Below are positions 1 through 8,364 of a stretch of DNA of 64,000 nt, piece by piece. The DNA is taken from the NCBI GenBank assembly GCA_050633705.1, contig JBOEGZ010000002.1, positions 310,001 to 374,000 on the forward strand, in the 5' to 3' direction. Both the position numbers and the translations under genes were made by a program. The number at the start of each line of letters is the position of its first letter. Position 1 is the first letter of the stretch. This DNA is from JAJFHI01 sp050633705. Its GTDB lineage: Bacteria > Pseudomonadota > Alphaproteobacteria > Rhizobiales > Hyphomicrobiaceae. The notes under the pieces were generated by a model, which saw only the letters and a program-made list of their open reading frames with translations, had not been told where the DNA came from and searched no databases.

Positions 1-144
1 ACTGGTCGGGACATACGCACAAATAATGACACGCTCGGCTTACAAAAACAGAATTAGAAAATTCGGCCTCATGGCAACTGACGACGCGTATTGTGAAAAT
101 CGGATAACCCCAATTTTTCAAGGCAAGCAAGGAAACGAAGAAAA

Positions 145-1434
145 ATGACATCTGAGAAATGGATATTGTCAGATGAGGTCGCTGCAGCAGGTGGCTTGCT
201 ACATCGACGATCATTCTTGAAATCCAGCACAGTCGTTTTGAGTGGTATCGCAACTGCGGGCCTCTCAACCGGTGAAGCCGTGGCGGTAGATGGGCCGGAG
301 TGGATGAAGAAACCGGGCGCGCCACTGAGACAATACGGCTCACCGTCTCCTTTTGAGAGCACCGTAAAACGAGCAATTTTGCAGCCCTATGGCGAAATGG
401 CCCAAGGTACAGGCGTGGCGCTCACTCCGTTACAGTATCTACGGGGTTCGATTACTCCAAATGGACTTCACTTCGAACGAAGCCACAATGGTGTACCGCA
501 AATTGATCCAGATAAACACAAGTTCCTCATCCACGGCCTGGTAAAGAATCCACTCGTGTTTTCGATGGACTCGCTGTTGCGTTATCCGATGGTTTCAACG
601 ATTTGCTTTATTGAATGCGCCGGCAACAGTTTCTTCAATAGCAATTTGTTCGAAGAAACAATGCAAGTCCCGGTCGGGCATTTGCATGGGCTGATTTCAG
701 CAGCAGAATGGACGGGCGTGAGATTGTCGACGTTACTGGAAGAAGCAGGCGCCGACATGAGTGCCAAGTGGCTGCTGGCCGAAGGTGGTGATGCTGTCGG
801 CATGAGTCGAAGCATTCCAATGGAAAAAGCACTTGATGATGTCATTGTTGCTCTCTACCAAAACGGCGAACGCATCAGGCCTGAACAGGGCTACCCGATG
901 CGTTTGGTGCTGCCAGGCTTTGAAGGCAATATGAGTGTGAAGTGGTTGCGTCGCATCAAGGTACAGAACCAGCCGACTTACACCAAGGATGAGACGTCGA
1001 AGTACACGGATTTACGCCCTGACGGGAAAGCCGATCTGTTCACTTACACGATGGGTGCAAAATCGACGATTACCTACCCTGCAACCGGGTTGCGATTGAA
1101 GGGGGCTGGGGTATACGAAATTAGTGGTTTGGCCTGGAGCGGACACGGCGCAGTAAAACGTGTGGAAGTTTCTGCCGATGGCGGCAAGAGTTGGGCGGAG
1201 GCAAAATTGGATGAGCCGGTTCGCTCGAGAAGTCTCACTCGCTTTCGCTTGCTCTGGAATTGGGACGGTCGGCGGGCAACTTTGCAAAGTCGTACGATTG
1301 ATACGAAAGGAAATACGCAGCCGTCTCATGCTGACTGGTCGGCATCGTATGCTGCAGGCCAACTGAACCATTGCAACGCCATTCAATCCTTTATGATCAA
1401 CACGGACGGCAGCATTACCAACGTCCTTATCTAG
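145..1434 (+). CDS. soxC: SoxC-like sulfite dehydrogenase, molybdenum subunit
   Basis: Sulfite-oxidase-family molybdoenzyme, 429 aa, full length for SoxC. In the Sox pathway SoxC pairs with the cytochrome SoxD to oxidise SoxY-bound sulfur in the periplasm (family knowledge). Seen: the SoxC-like N-terminus EVAAAGGLLHRRSFLK, whose R21-R22 starts a twin-arginine export signal; the Mo-ligand Cys158 in FIECAGNS; and a C-terminal Ig-like dimerisation domain with VEVSADGGKSW near residue 339. The ATG has a purine-rich AAGGAAA about 12 nt upstream. No soxD, soxXYZAB or cytochrome gene follows, so the electron acceptor is not evident. It could be a stand-alone sulfite dehydrogenase rather than part of a working Sox system. 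Confidence 0.87.
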   Translation: MTSEKWILSDEVAAAGGLLHRRSFLKSSTVVLSGIATAGLSTGEAVAVDGPEWMKKPGAPLRQYGSPSPFESTVKRAILQPYGEMAQGTGVALTPLQYLRGSITPNGLHFERSHNGVPQIDPDKHKFLIHGLVKNPLVFSMDSLLRYPMVSTICFIECAGNSFFNSNLFEETMQVPVGHLHGLISAAEWTGVRLSTLLEEAGADMSAKWLLAEGGDAVGMSRSIPMEKALDDVIVALYQNGERIRPEQGYPMRLVLPGFEGNMSVKWLRRIKVQNQPTYTKDETSKYTDLRPDGKADLFTYTMGAKSTITYPATGLRLKGAGVYEISGLAWSGHGAVKRVEVSADGGKSWAEAKLDEPVRSRSLTRFRLLWNWDGRRATLQSRTIDTKGNTQPSHADWSASYAAGQLNHCNAIQSFMINTDGSITNVLI

Positions 1435-1646
1435 TATCGACCAGTCGGCATTTGAATTTTTGGCCCCACGCATGAAAATTGTGTGTTGTCGACATAGCCT
1501 ATGCACGAACATAAAAACGGAAAAACAATTGTGGCTGGGGCAGGCTTCTTCCTTCACCGGTGCTCATAAAAGACATCTTTTCGTACGTAGGAGAAGTCTC
1601 GGATGAAGAAAGCTGCGGGTTTGCCAGTACTTTTTATGCAGGCCGG

Positions 1647-2057
1647 CTAAAGAAGAGCGAGTACCCACTGGGTTGCGAGCGTCCCGAGATAAGCCGACAG
1701 TCCTGTCAACGTCGTACCCCACGCGATATCTACGAATGTCACCGTTGAAGACCAGTTCTTCAACGTGGCGTAATTTGTAACATCATACGTTGCGTAGGCG
1801 AAAAAGCCAAAAAGCGCGCCATAAACGAGCGCATGGTCCGCAGAACCAAGGCGTAACGCAGGTGAGACGGCAAAGATAATGATGCCGATGACGTAGAGTG
1901 CGTAAAATGTTGCCGCAATGGAAAGACGTGGGCGCTCTAGCAACAGTGGGCCAAGGCGGGAAAAATAAAACGATTTTGCTACTTTGCTGAGCCAAAGGAG
2001 ATCCAGCACCAGGAAAATGGCCGCAGTGACGACATAAGCAATCACATTTTCAAGCAT
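1647..2057 (-). CDS. DUF2177 family membrane protein
   Basis: Integral membrane protein of 136 aa with about four hydrophobic helices. The pattern (VLDLLWL near the N-terminus, GALFGFFAYATYDVTNYATLKNW in the middle, VDIAWGTTL near the end) matches the DUF2177 family, whose function is unknown. It diverges from the FAD oxidoreductase/DUF1365/methyltransferase operon. In related alphaproteobacteria the same families cluster in ECF-sigma stress regulons (family knowledge). A good GGAGATC ribosome site lies just before the ATG. A candidate ECF promoter (2086-2114) reads into it and matches the promoter of the divergent operon. Confidence 0.82.
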   Translation of the reverse strand: MLENVIAYVVTAAIFLVLDLLWLSKVAKSFYFSRLGPLLLERPRLSIAATFYALYVIGIIIFAVSPALRLGSADHALVYGALFGFFAYATYDVTNYATLKNWSSTVTFVDIAWGTTLTGLSAYLGTLATQWVLALL

Positions 2058-2085
2058 GGTGATCTCCAGCTACTTGCACCCACCG

Positions 2086-2114
2086 TATACGAGGCCACCA
2101 ATCCTAATGGATCA
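2086..2114 (-). promoter_or_regulatory. candidate ECF-type promoter for the DUF2177 gene
   Basis: On the minus strand TGATCC (2114 to 2109), then 15 nt, then CTCGTATA (2093 to 2086). The start codon is at 2057, leaving room for a short leader. TGATCC is the -35 known for the RpoE/ChrR (ECF11-like) group. The same two boxes with the same 15-nt gap face the opposite way at 2136-2164. The role is inferred from sequence only. Confidence 0.5.
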
Positions 2115-2135
2115 TCTAAGGGGTTTGGGGATATT

Positions 2136-2164
2136 TGATCCAGAAGCCCATTGTCACTCGTATA
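2136..2164 (+). promoter_or_regulatory. candidate ECF-type promoter for the FAD-oxidoreductase operon
   Basis: TGATCC (2136-2141), 15 nt, CTCGTATA (2157-2164), about 25 bp before the ATG at 2189. It is identical in boxes and spacing to the divergent element at 2086-2114, so both transcription units are probably read by the same alternative sigma factor. Its position also argues against the upstream in-frame start at 2135, which would begin inside the -35 box. Confidence 0.52.
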
Positions 2165-2188
2165 GCGATTAGACTGGTAGGACTGTCA

Positions 2189-3517
2189 ATGCAAAACACG
2201 AAAATCGCGGTAATTGGGTCAGGCGTGTCAGGGCTGTGTGCCGCCTGGTTATTGTCTCAACGTCACAACGTTGTACTCTTCGAAGCTGACGACCGTCTCG
2301 GCGGTCACGTCAATACAGTGACGGTTGAAACGTGCGATGGTCCAACCCGCGTTGATACAGGTTTTATTGTCTACAACGCAGCCAATTACCCCAATCTTAC
2401 AGCGCTGTTTTCTTACCTTGATGTCGCCACGTCTGAAACGGAGATGAGTTTTTCTGTGTCAATGCGTGGAGGAGACTATGAATATTCGGGCTCGGGCTTT
2501 GGTGGCTTTTTTGGTCAACGCCGTAATCTGTTAAACCATTCTCATTGGCAAGTCCTCAGAGACATTGCGCGCTTTTTTAAAACCGCGAAACAAAAATCTC
2601 AAGTTCTCGGCGATGATGTCACATTGGGTGCGTTTCTCGAACATGAGCGCTACTCGCGCCACTTTATTGATCACCACATATTGCCAATGGCGAGTGCGAT
2701 ATGGTCGGCAGATAAATCGGATATGTTGGATTACCCTGCCCGTAGTTTTATTTCGTTTTATGCCAATCACGGCATGCTCCAATTTAAGGATCGCCCAATG
2801 TGGCGCACGGTCGAGGGCGGCGGTCAAACCTATGTTGACGCGATGCTTCGTGACAGCGCCGTTGACGTTCGCCGAGCAAAAAAAATCCATAAAGTGGTAC
2901 CCAAGGCATCCGGCGCAGACGTGATTGATGACGATGGTCAGACATGGTCGTTTGATCAAGTTGTGATCGCGACACATGCTGACCAAGCCCTCGAGATGCT
3001 TGTAGCGCCGACACCAGAGCAAGAAAACCTCCTCAAAGCATTTAGGTATCAAAGAAATTGCGCAGTCCTGCATCGCGACGCAACAGCAATGCCGAAACGG
3101 CGTACGGTATGGTCAAGCTGGAACTACATCCAAACACAAGAACAAAGCGACCAACTGTTGTGTGTCACCTATTGGATGAACCGACTGAATAATCTTCCCA
3201 CACGAGAAAATTTGTTTGTCACTCTCAATCCAACATTTGAAATTGATCGCGATAAAGTGGACGGCGTCTTCAACTACATGCACCCGCTTTTCTCTGCCCC
3301 AGCGCGTCGCGCCCAGGCGCGTTTATGGCAATTACAGGGACAGAGAAATATTTGGTTCTGTGGCAGTTATTTTGGTCACGGATTCCACGAAGACGGAATA
3401 CAAAGCGGACTTGCCGTTGCTGAACAACTGGGGGGTGTGCGTCGCCCTTGGGACGTAAAAAATGAATCTGGACGGATTTTTCTTGCCTCTCCAAATGCCA
3501 CTTTGGAGGACGCTTGA
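2189..3517 (+). CDS. FAD-dependent amine-oxidase-like oxidoreductase
   Basis: 442-aa flavoprotein of the NAD(P)-binding/amine oxidase superfamily. The N-terminal Rossmann motif GSGVSG begins at residue 10, followed by an acidic strand end (LFEADDRLGGH) that binds FAD ribose; the C-terminal FAD-contacting segment is GSYFGHGFHEDGIQSG. The gene runs in one operon with a DUF1365 protein (4-nt ATGA overlap) and a CFA-synthase-like methyltransferase. That trio is known from photo-oxidative-stress regulons, and related flavoproteins act as fatty-acyl desaturases in furan or methylated fatty acid synthesis. A role on membrane lipids is therefore likely but inferred. I chose the ATG at 2189, not 2135, because a candidate promoter overlaps the upstream stretch. 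Confidence 0.8.
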   Translation: MQNTKIAVIGSGVSGLCAAWLLSQRHNVVLFEADDRLGGHVNTVTVETCDGPTRVDTGFIVYNAANYPNLTALFSYLDVATSETEMSFSVSMRGGDYEYSGSGFGGFFGQRRNLLNHSHWQVLRDIARFFKTAKQKSQVLGDDVTLGAFLEHERYSRHFIDHHILPMASAIWSADKSDMLDYPARSFISFYANHGMLQFKDRPMWRTVEGGGQTYVDAMLRDSAVDVRRAKKIHKVVPKASGADVIDDDGQTWSFDQVVIATHADQALEMLVAPTPEQENLLKAFRYQRNCAVLHRDATAMPKRRTVWSSWNYIQTQEQSDQLLCVTYWMNRLNNLPTRENLFVTLNPTFEIDRDKVDGVFNYMHPLFSAPARRAQARLWQLQGQRNIWFCGSYFGHGFHEDGIQSGLAVAEQLGGVRRPWDVKNESGRIFLASPNATLEDA

Positions 3518-4305
3518 TGACATCCTTCACGAGCGGTCTGTATCTTGGCTCGGTGGTTCACAAACGCCTACGTCCGGTTCGCCACGCATTGTCTTATCGC
3601 GTTTTCTCACTCTTGCTCGATTGTTGTCAACTTGACCAAACAGCGAAAGGTTTGCGCCTTTTCTCCTACAACACTTTCAATCTGTTCAGCCTCTATGATC
3701 GCGATCACGGGGATGGTCGCCCACTGGAAAACTACCTCAGTGACGTGGCCAAGAATTCAGGACATGGCGAAGAGATAGAGCGGTTCTTGATGCTGTGTTA
3801 TCCGCGCATTTTAGGTTACGCGTTCAACCCCATTACGGTCTATTTTGGACTGGATCAAGATGATGAAATTCGGTTGATGATTTATGAGGTCAACAACACA
3901 TTTGGGCACCGAAAGAGCTATGTGCTGCCGGTTGTTAAACGAGACAATGGTCTAATCATGCAATCGTGCCGTAAGAGTCTTTATGTGTCGCCATTCAATA
4001 GTGACTCTGGAAGCTATCGGTTCGCTGTGACATCACCTCGTGAAGACCTAACAATAGGCGTAGCCTTGACCACCAGTTTGGGGGCAACAATGAAAGCACA
4101 CTTTCATGCCACCCGCCACGAGCTGAGTGATGCCAGTCTTTTCAAGGCAATTATGAAGACAGGATGGATGACGCTTAAAGTAACGGCGGCAATTCATTAC
4201 GAAGCTCTCAAGTTATGGCTAAAGGGCTTGAAAGTCAGGAGACGCCCTGCCCCTCCTTCGGAGTCGATTGACTATCCAACACTTACAAAAAAGAGTGCAT
4301 CTTAA
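3514..4305 (+). CDS. DUF1365 domain-containing protein
   Basis: 263-aa protein of the DUF1365 family, function unknown. Family features: VHKRLRPVRHALSYRVF near the N-terminus, LLCYPRILGYAFNPITVYFG around residues 93-112, and FNSDSGSYRF later on. It overlaps the upstream FAD oxidoreductase by ATGA and the downstream methyltransferase by one base (TAATG), which indicates translational coupling of three genes. DUF1365 proteins nearly always sit between these two partners, suggesting a shared step in fatty-acyl modification; no reaction can be read from the sequence. Confidence 0.85.
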   Translation: MMTSFTSGLYLGSVVHKRLRPVRHALSYRVFSLLLDCCQLDQTAKGLRLFSYNTFNLFSLYDRDHGDGRPLENYLSDVAKNSGHGEEIERFLMLCYPRILGYAFNPITVYFGLDQDDEIRLMIYEVNNTFGHRKSYVLPVVKRDNGLIMQSCRKSLYVSPFNSDSGSYRFAVTSPREDLTIGVALTTSLGATMKAHFHATRHELSDASLFKAIMKTGWMTLKVTAAIHYEALKLWLKGLKVRRRPAPPSESIDYPTLTKKSAS

Positions 4306-5549
4306 TGTTTCCTGCCCAATCTGGAGAGCCGAGACAAGAAACTGCGCGCGCAACACACTTTCTGTCGCGCATTTTAGAGCGCATCCTAACGTCATCTCTT
4401 GTTGAAGGTTTGGAGGGTGGGCTTGTCGTTGTCCTTCCAAACGAACGCAACATCAAAATTGGCTGCCAATCCTCAGATTTATCTGCCCCAATTTTACGCC
4501 TTAACAACTACCGGGTCATCTCTGCTTCACTGCGTCGAGGTAGTCTCGGATTTGCCGAAGCCTATATCAATCGTGATATTGAATGCACTGACCTAACAAA
4601 GATCATTCATTTTTATTTACGCAATCGGACCCGCTTGCATGCCTCAGGTGGGCGCCTTTTTAAGGGGCGCAGCATCGATCGCATTTTGCATTTACTCCGA
4701 CGCAACTCACTAAAAGGAAGTCGGCGTAATATTTCAGAGCACTATGATCTCGGAAACGCATTCTACAGTCTTTGGCTGGACCGTAGCATGACCTATTCCA
4801 GTGGTCTGTATCGCGACGGTGCAACAACGCTGGAAGAGGCCCAGCTTGCAAAGCTTGATCGTGTGCGTGAACTTCTTGCCGCCCAAAATGGCCAGTCTAT
4901 TTTAGAAATTGGCTGCGGCTGGGGCAATTTTGCCTGCCGAACCGCGCAAATGGATGGAACATTTGTGACAGGTTTGACGCTGTCCCAGGAACAATTAGGC
5001 CACGCCCGACAAAGCGCCCGACAATTGAATTTAGATCGTTTGTGCTCATTTCGACTTGAAGATTACCGCAAAACAGAGGGTCAGTATGATTGCATTGTTT
5101 CTATCGAAATGATCGAAGCGGTCGGTGAACGTTATTGGGATCAGTACTTTCAAACATTATTTCATCGACTGAAACCTGGCGGTACGGTTGTTATTCAAGC
5201 GATCACCATTGCACCTGAGTTGTTTGCCGCTTATCGGCGCAGGCCGGATTTTATTCAGCGTTACATTTTTCCCGGTGGCATGCTCCCGACACAGGTGATT
5301 ATCGAAAAAGAGGCAAGCCGTGTCGGGCTAAACCTGACACACACTGAGACCTTCGGAAGGTCTTATGCACAAACGTTGCGAGCCTGGAAGGGTCGGTTTG
5401 AGTCCGCTTGGCCTGAAATTTCGAAACTTGGTTTTGATGATCGCTTTCGCCGCCGATGGGAATACTATTTGATGTATTGTGAAGCTGGTTTTGACGATGG
5501 CGCCATTGACGTCGGGTTCTATAAGTTCAGCAAATCGCACCAAAGCTAA
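4305..5549 (+). CDS. cyclopropane-fatty-acyl-phospholipid synthase family methyltransferase
   Basis: SAM-dependent methyltransferase of 414 aa, similar in length to CFA synthases. An N-terminal lipid-binding region (to about residue 140) is followed by the SAM-binding motif LEIGCGWGNF near residues 200-208, then EMIEAVGERYWDQYF and a C-terminal YLMYCEAGF. It would transfer a methyl or methylene group to unsaturated acyl chains of membrane phospholipids. The Cys seen in the E. coli motif YSCAY is Ser here (MTYSSGLY). Together with the FAD enzyme next door, this leaves room for a methyltransferase of the methylated/furan fatty acid type rather than a true cyclopropane synthase. Last gene of the operon. 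Confidence 0.83.
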   Translation: MFPAQSGEPRQETARATHFLSRILERILTSSLVEGLEGGLVVVLPNERNIKIGCQSSDLSAPILRLNNYRVISASLRRGSLGFAEAYINRDIECTDLTKIIHFYLRNRTRLHASGGRLFKGRSIDRILHLLRRNSLKGSRRNISEHYDLGNAFYSLWLDRSMTYSSGLYRDGATTLEEAQLAKLDRVRELLAAQNGQSILEIGCGWGNFACRTAQMDGTFVTGLTLSQEQLGHARQSARQLNLDRLCSFRLEDYRKTEGQYDCIVSIEMIEAVGERYWDQYFQTLFHRLKPGGTVVIQAITIAPELFAAYRRRPDFIQRYIFPGGMLPTQVIIEKEASRVGLNLTHTETFGRSYAQTLRAWKGRFESAWPEISKLGFDDRFRRRWEYYLMYCEAGFDDGAIDVGFYKFSKSHQS

Positions 5550-5997
5550 TGACGGGTTCGCGCGGCGATACGTTCTAGACATCAGTTGATTTTTTTAGAT
5601 GACCTTTTTCGACATCTGATGACTTTACATCAGAAAGATCGACCAAACAGCCAATCCGGCATTCGTCATCTTGAAGCATTCGTCAGCATAAAAACGTGAG
5701 ATTCCTGGACGGCTTTGAGCCGGGAAGATCGCGTGAAATTAACGATGTCGGTAAACCATCATACCATTTGGTTGACGCCTTCGATCACGAACAGTTGACG
5801 CATCTGTGATCAATACTTAAGCTTCACAGACGTCTTAGTAAAACATTTTAACCAGATGAAATAGCTATCTTTTTAAGCTTTCTTGCGAGCAGATTCAGCT
5901 CAACTAAAGCAGCATACGAGTGCAGAAATGCTGCGATTTGAGTGGCTTTCGTGAATTCGTACTGAAATCAAATCGCGTGAGTGTTGGAGTACTTTTG
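5550..5997. other. intergenic region before the haem peroxidase gene
   Basis: 448 bp with no convincing gene. It holds an inverted repeat TCTGATG (5615-5621)/CATCAGA (5628-5634) with a 6-nt spacer, and the related sequence GACATCAGTTGA just upstream. This might be an operator, but no known regulator motif is recognised. The 26 codons in frame before 5998 lack family similarity and a ribosome site. Confidence 0.4.
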
Positions 5998-8244
5998 ATG
6001 TCCAGATTCAACTTGAACAATTGGCGCAGCGATGACCCCTACAGTGTGTTTCTGACAGACTGGGTTGGTCAGTGGCGTGCGGAGATGGAACAAAAAGTCG
6101 ATGAGATAAAACACTCACGTGATCATTCCGGTCCCAATCATGATCCACATTTGAGCTGGGATTGGGGCTATTGGACACCTGCAAACCCCGGTTGGAACAA
6201 CCAGCCTTGGGACGCGCCCCCTCCTTGGTGTTCTGGTTTTTATTGTCACGATGGTCCAATTTGCCCCGAGCCAGACTTAACCACGCTATCAATCCGGAAT
6301 ATGGATGGCACCGACAACAACGCATACAACAGTGATTGGGGCGCGGCAGGCGCGCAGTTTATTCGCTTAACCCCAGCGCACTATAGTGATGGGGTCGACG
6401 AGCCAGAAGCGCCACGCGCGAATTATCGTGAACTATCAAACGATATCATCAAACAAGACGGTAGCATTTCCAATTCCGCAGGTGTCAGCGACCTGTTTAC
6501 ATTCTTCGGCCAGTTCATTGACCACGATATCGATATCGCTTTAGAAGGCACTGAAGAAGGACCCTACGTTGTCGCACCAGAAGACGATATAATGGTGTTT
6601 CAGGGCAAAACTCTGGGCATTGAACGGTCAATACCATATGAGGGATCGGGCACGGGTTCGTCTAATCCTCGCGAACACGCCAATGCCATCACCAGCTTTA
6701 TCGATGCCAGCAATGTTTACGGATCAGACGACGGCGTGCTCGAAAGTTTACGCGATACTGATAACCCATGGCTGTTAAAAATGACAGCGAATGGAGACTT
6801 GCTTCCGCTTGGCAATGGACCGCACGGACAATTCCTGGCAGGTGATATCCGCGCCGGAGAAAATAGTGCACTGACGTCCGTCCATACAATCTGGGCAAAA
6901 GAGCACAACCGCATTGCCGACGCGCTGCACGAAAAGCATCCAGACTGGTCTGACGACGAAGTATTCAACGCCGCAAAGATCACAGTCGAAGCGTTGATGC
7001 AGCATATCGTTTACGACGAGTGGTTACCACTTCTGGTCGGCCAAGGAAGTATGCCGGAATATATGGGTTACAATCCCTATGTCGACCCGACAATCTCGCA
7101 TGAATTCGCTTCGGCTGCATTTCGGTTTGGTCACTCCTTGTTGTCGTCGAATATTCAGCGCTTAGACGAAGACGGCGAGTCTGCTGGAGACCTTCAACTT
7201 GCGCAAATGTTCTTTAATGCAGCAATTCTGAAAGATGCAGGTTCGGTTGATACTCTTGTCCGCGGTCTGGCAGCTCAATCAGCCCAGGAGCTTGACCATC
7301 ACCTGGTCGAAGATGTCCGCAGTCTTCTGTTCCCGGGCCCAGATGGCATTCAAGTTCGCGACCTCTCAGTATTGAACAATCTGCGTGGCCTCGATCATGG
7401 TCTTGGTACGCTTAATGAGGTTCGCGATGCATTGGGCCTCGACAAATATTCTGACTTCTATGATCTCACTGGCGACCAAGCTCTCGCTGACGCCCTGGCC
7501 GAGCACTATAATAATAGTATCGACGAGGTAGACCTGTGGATCGGCGGGTTGCTCGAACAGGCCGTCGATGGTGGTCAGCTTGGTGAAACGTTCCAGTACA
7601 TTGTTTTGGACCAATTTACGCGGTTACGTGACGGTGATAGCTACTTTTACGAAGAGCGCCTGCAAGATTACCCCGAGCTACTCGCGGAAATCAAAGACAC
7701 GTCATTCTCCGATATCATCAAGAGAAATACAGACATCAAGTACCTGCAAGATGATGCGTTTATTGCGCATCAACGTATCGCAGGCGACGACGGTAAAGAC
7801 CATCTTGATGGCACCGACAGCCACGACCTGATTATCGGGTTTGGTGGCAAGGACAAAATAAAAGGTAAAGACGGCGACGACGACATCTATGCCGGGTCCG
7901 GAAACGACAAAGTCTGGGGCGGTCGAGGTGACGACGTAATCTACGGTGAGGAAGGCAACGACCATCTACATGGTGGGCGTGGACGTGACTTGTTTGTGTT
8001 CGAGCAGGGATCGGGACGAGACAAGGTTAAAGATTTCAATATTCACAAGGACACACTGGACATCTCCGATTACGGCTTTAGTTCGCTATGGGACGTTTAT
8101 GAGGCGGCACACATCACGCACAAAGGCGTCGTCATCGCACTTGATGGTCATGCCAATGACAGCGTTACTTTGGTCGGTGTCAAATTGCATCAGCTTTCCG
8201 ATACGAACTTTGTATTCGACAACGACGACCCGCTAATCGCCTAG
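5998..8244 (+). CDS. secreted animal-type haem peroxidase with RTX repeats
   Basis: 748-aa peroxidase of the peroxidase-cyclooxygenase superfamily. It would use H2O2 to oxidise halides or organic substrates outside the cell. Seen: distal His176 in FGQFIDHDIDIAL, the helix motif TIWAKEHNRIADAL, and proximal His379 in FRFGHSLL. From about residue 597 to 665 there are glycine/aspartate nonapeptides such as GSGNDKVWGG and GEEGNDHLHG that bind calcium and mark type I secretion substrates, followed by a C-terminal secretion region. There is no N-terminal signal peptide, as expected for this route. The ATG at 5998 has TTGGAG 8 nt upstream and was preferred to 5920. ABC and HlyD secretion genes follow directly. 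Confidence 0.88.
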   Translation: MSRFNLNNWRSDDPYSVFLTDWVGQWRAEMEQKVDEIKHSRDHSGPNHDPHLSWDWGYWTPANPGWNNQPWDAPPPWCSGFYCHDGPICPEPDLTTLSIRNMDGTDNNAYNSDWGAAGAQFIRLTPAHYSDGVDEPEAPRANYRELSNDIIKQDGSISNSAGVSDLFTFFGQFIDHDIDIALEGTEEGPYVVAPEDDIMVFQGKTLGIERSIPYEGSGTGSSNPREHANAITSFIDASNVYGSDDGVLESLRDTDNPWLLKMTANGDLLPLGNGPHGQFLAGDIRAGENSALTSVHTIWAKEHNRIADALHEKHPDWSDDEVFNAAKITVEALMQHIVYDEWLPLLVGQGSMPEYMGYNPYVDPTISHEFASAAFRFGHSLLSSNIQRLDEDGESAGDLQLAQMFFNAAILKDAGSVDTLVRGLAAQSAQELDHHLVEDVRSLLFPGPDGIQVRDLSVLNNLRGLDHGLGTLNEVRDALGLDKYSDFYDLTGDQALADALAEHYNNSIDEVDLWIGGLLEQAVDGGQLGETFQYIVLDQFTRLRDGDSYFYEERLQDYPELLAEIKDTSFSDIIKRNTDIKYLQDDAFIAHQRIAGDDGKDHLDGTDSHDLIIGFGGKDKIKGKDGDDDIYAGSGNDKVWGGRGDDVIYGEEGNDHLHGGRGRDLFVFEQGSGRDKVKDFNIHKDTLDISDYGFSSLWDVYEAAHITHKGVVIALDGHANDSVTLVGVKLHQLSDTNFVFDNDDPLIA

Positions 8245-8364
8245 ATTACTCAGCACGCCAAGCGCATCTGGATGTCATAGCCGAAGATTAACCATGTGTT
8301 GTGCAAGCCTGGCACAAAGATTGCTGGTTTCTCGTGTGGTCGACGAGCGGAGCGGTTGTAAAAA

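Noticed and set aside
5920..5997. In-frame N-terminal extension of the haem peroxidase
   Set aside because: No ribosome site or family similarity; the ATG at 5998 has a good TTGGAG.
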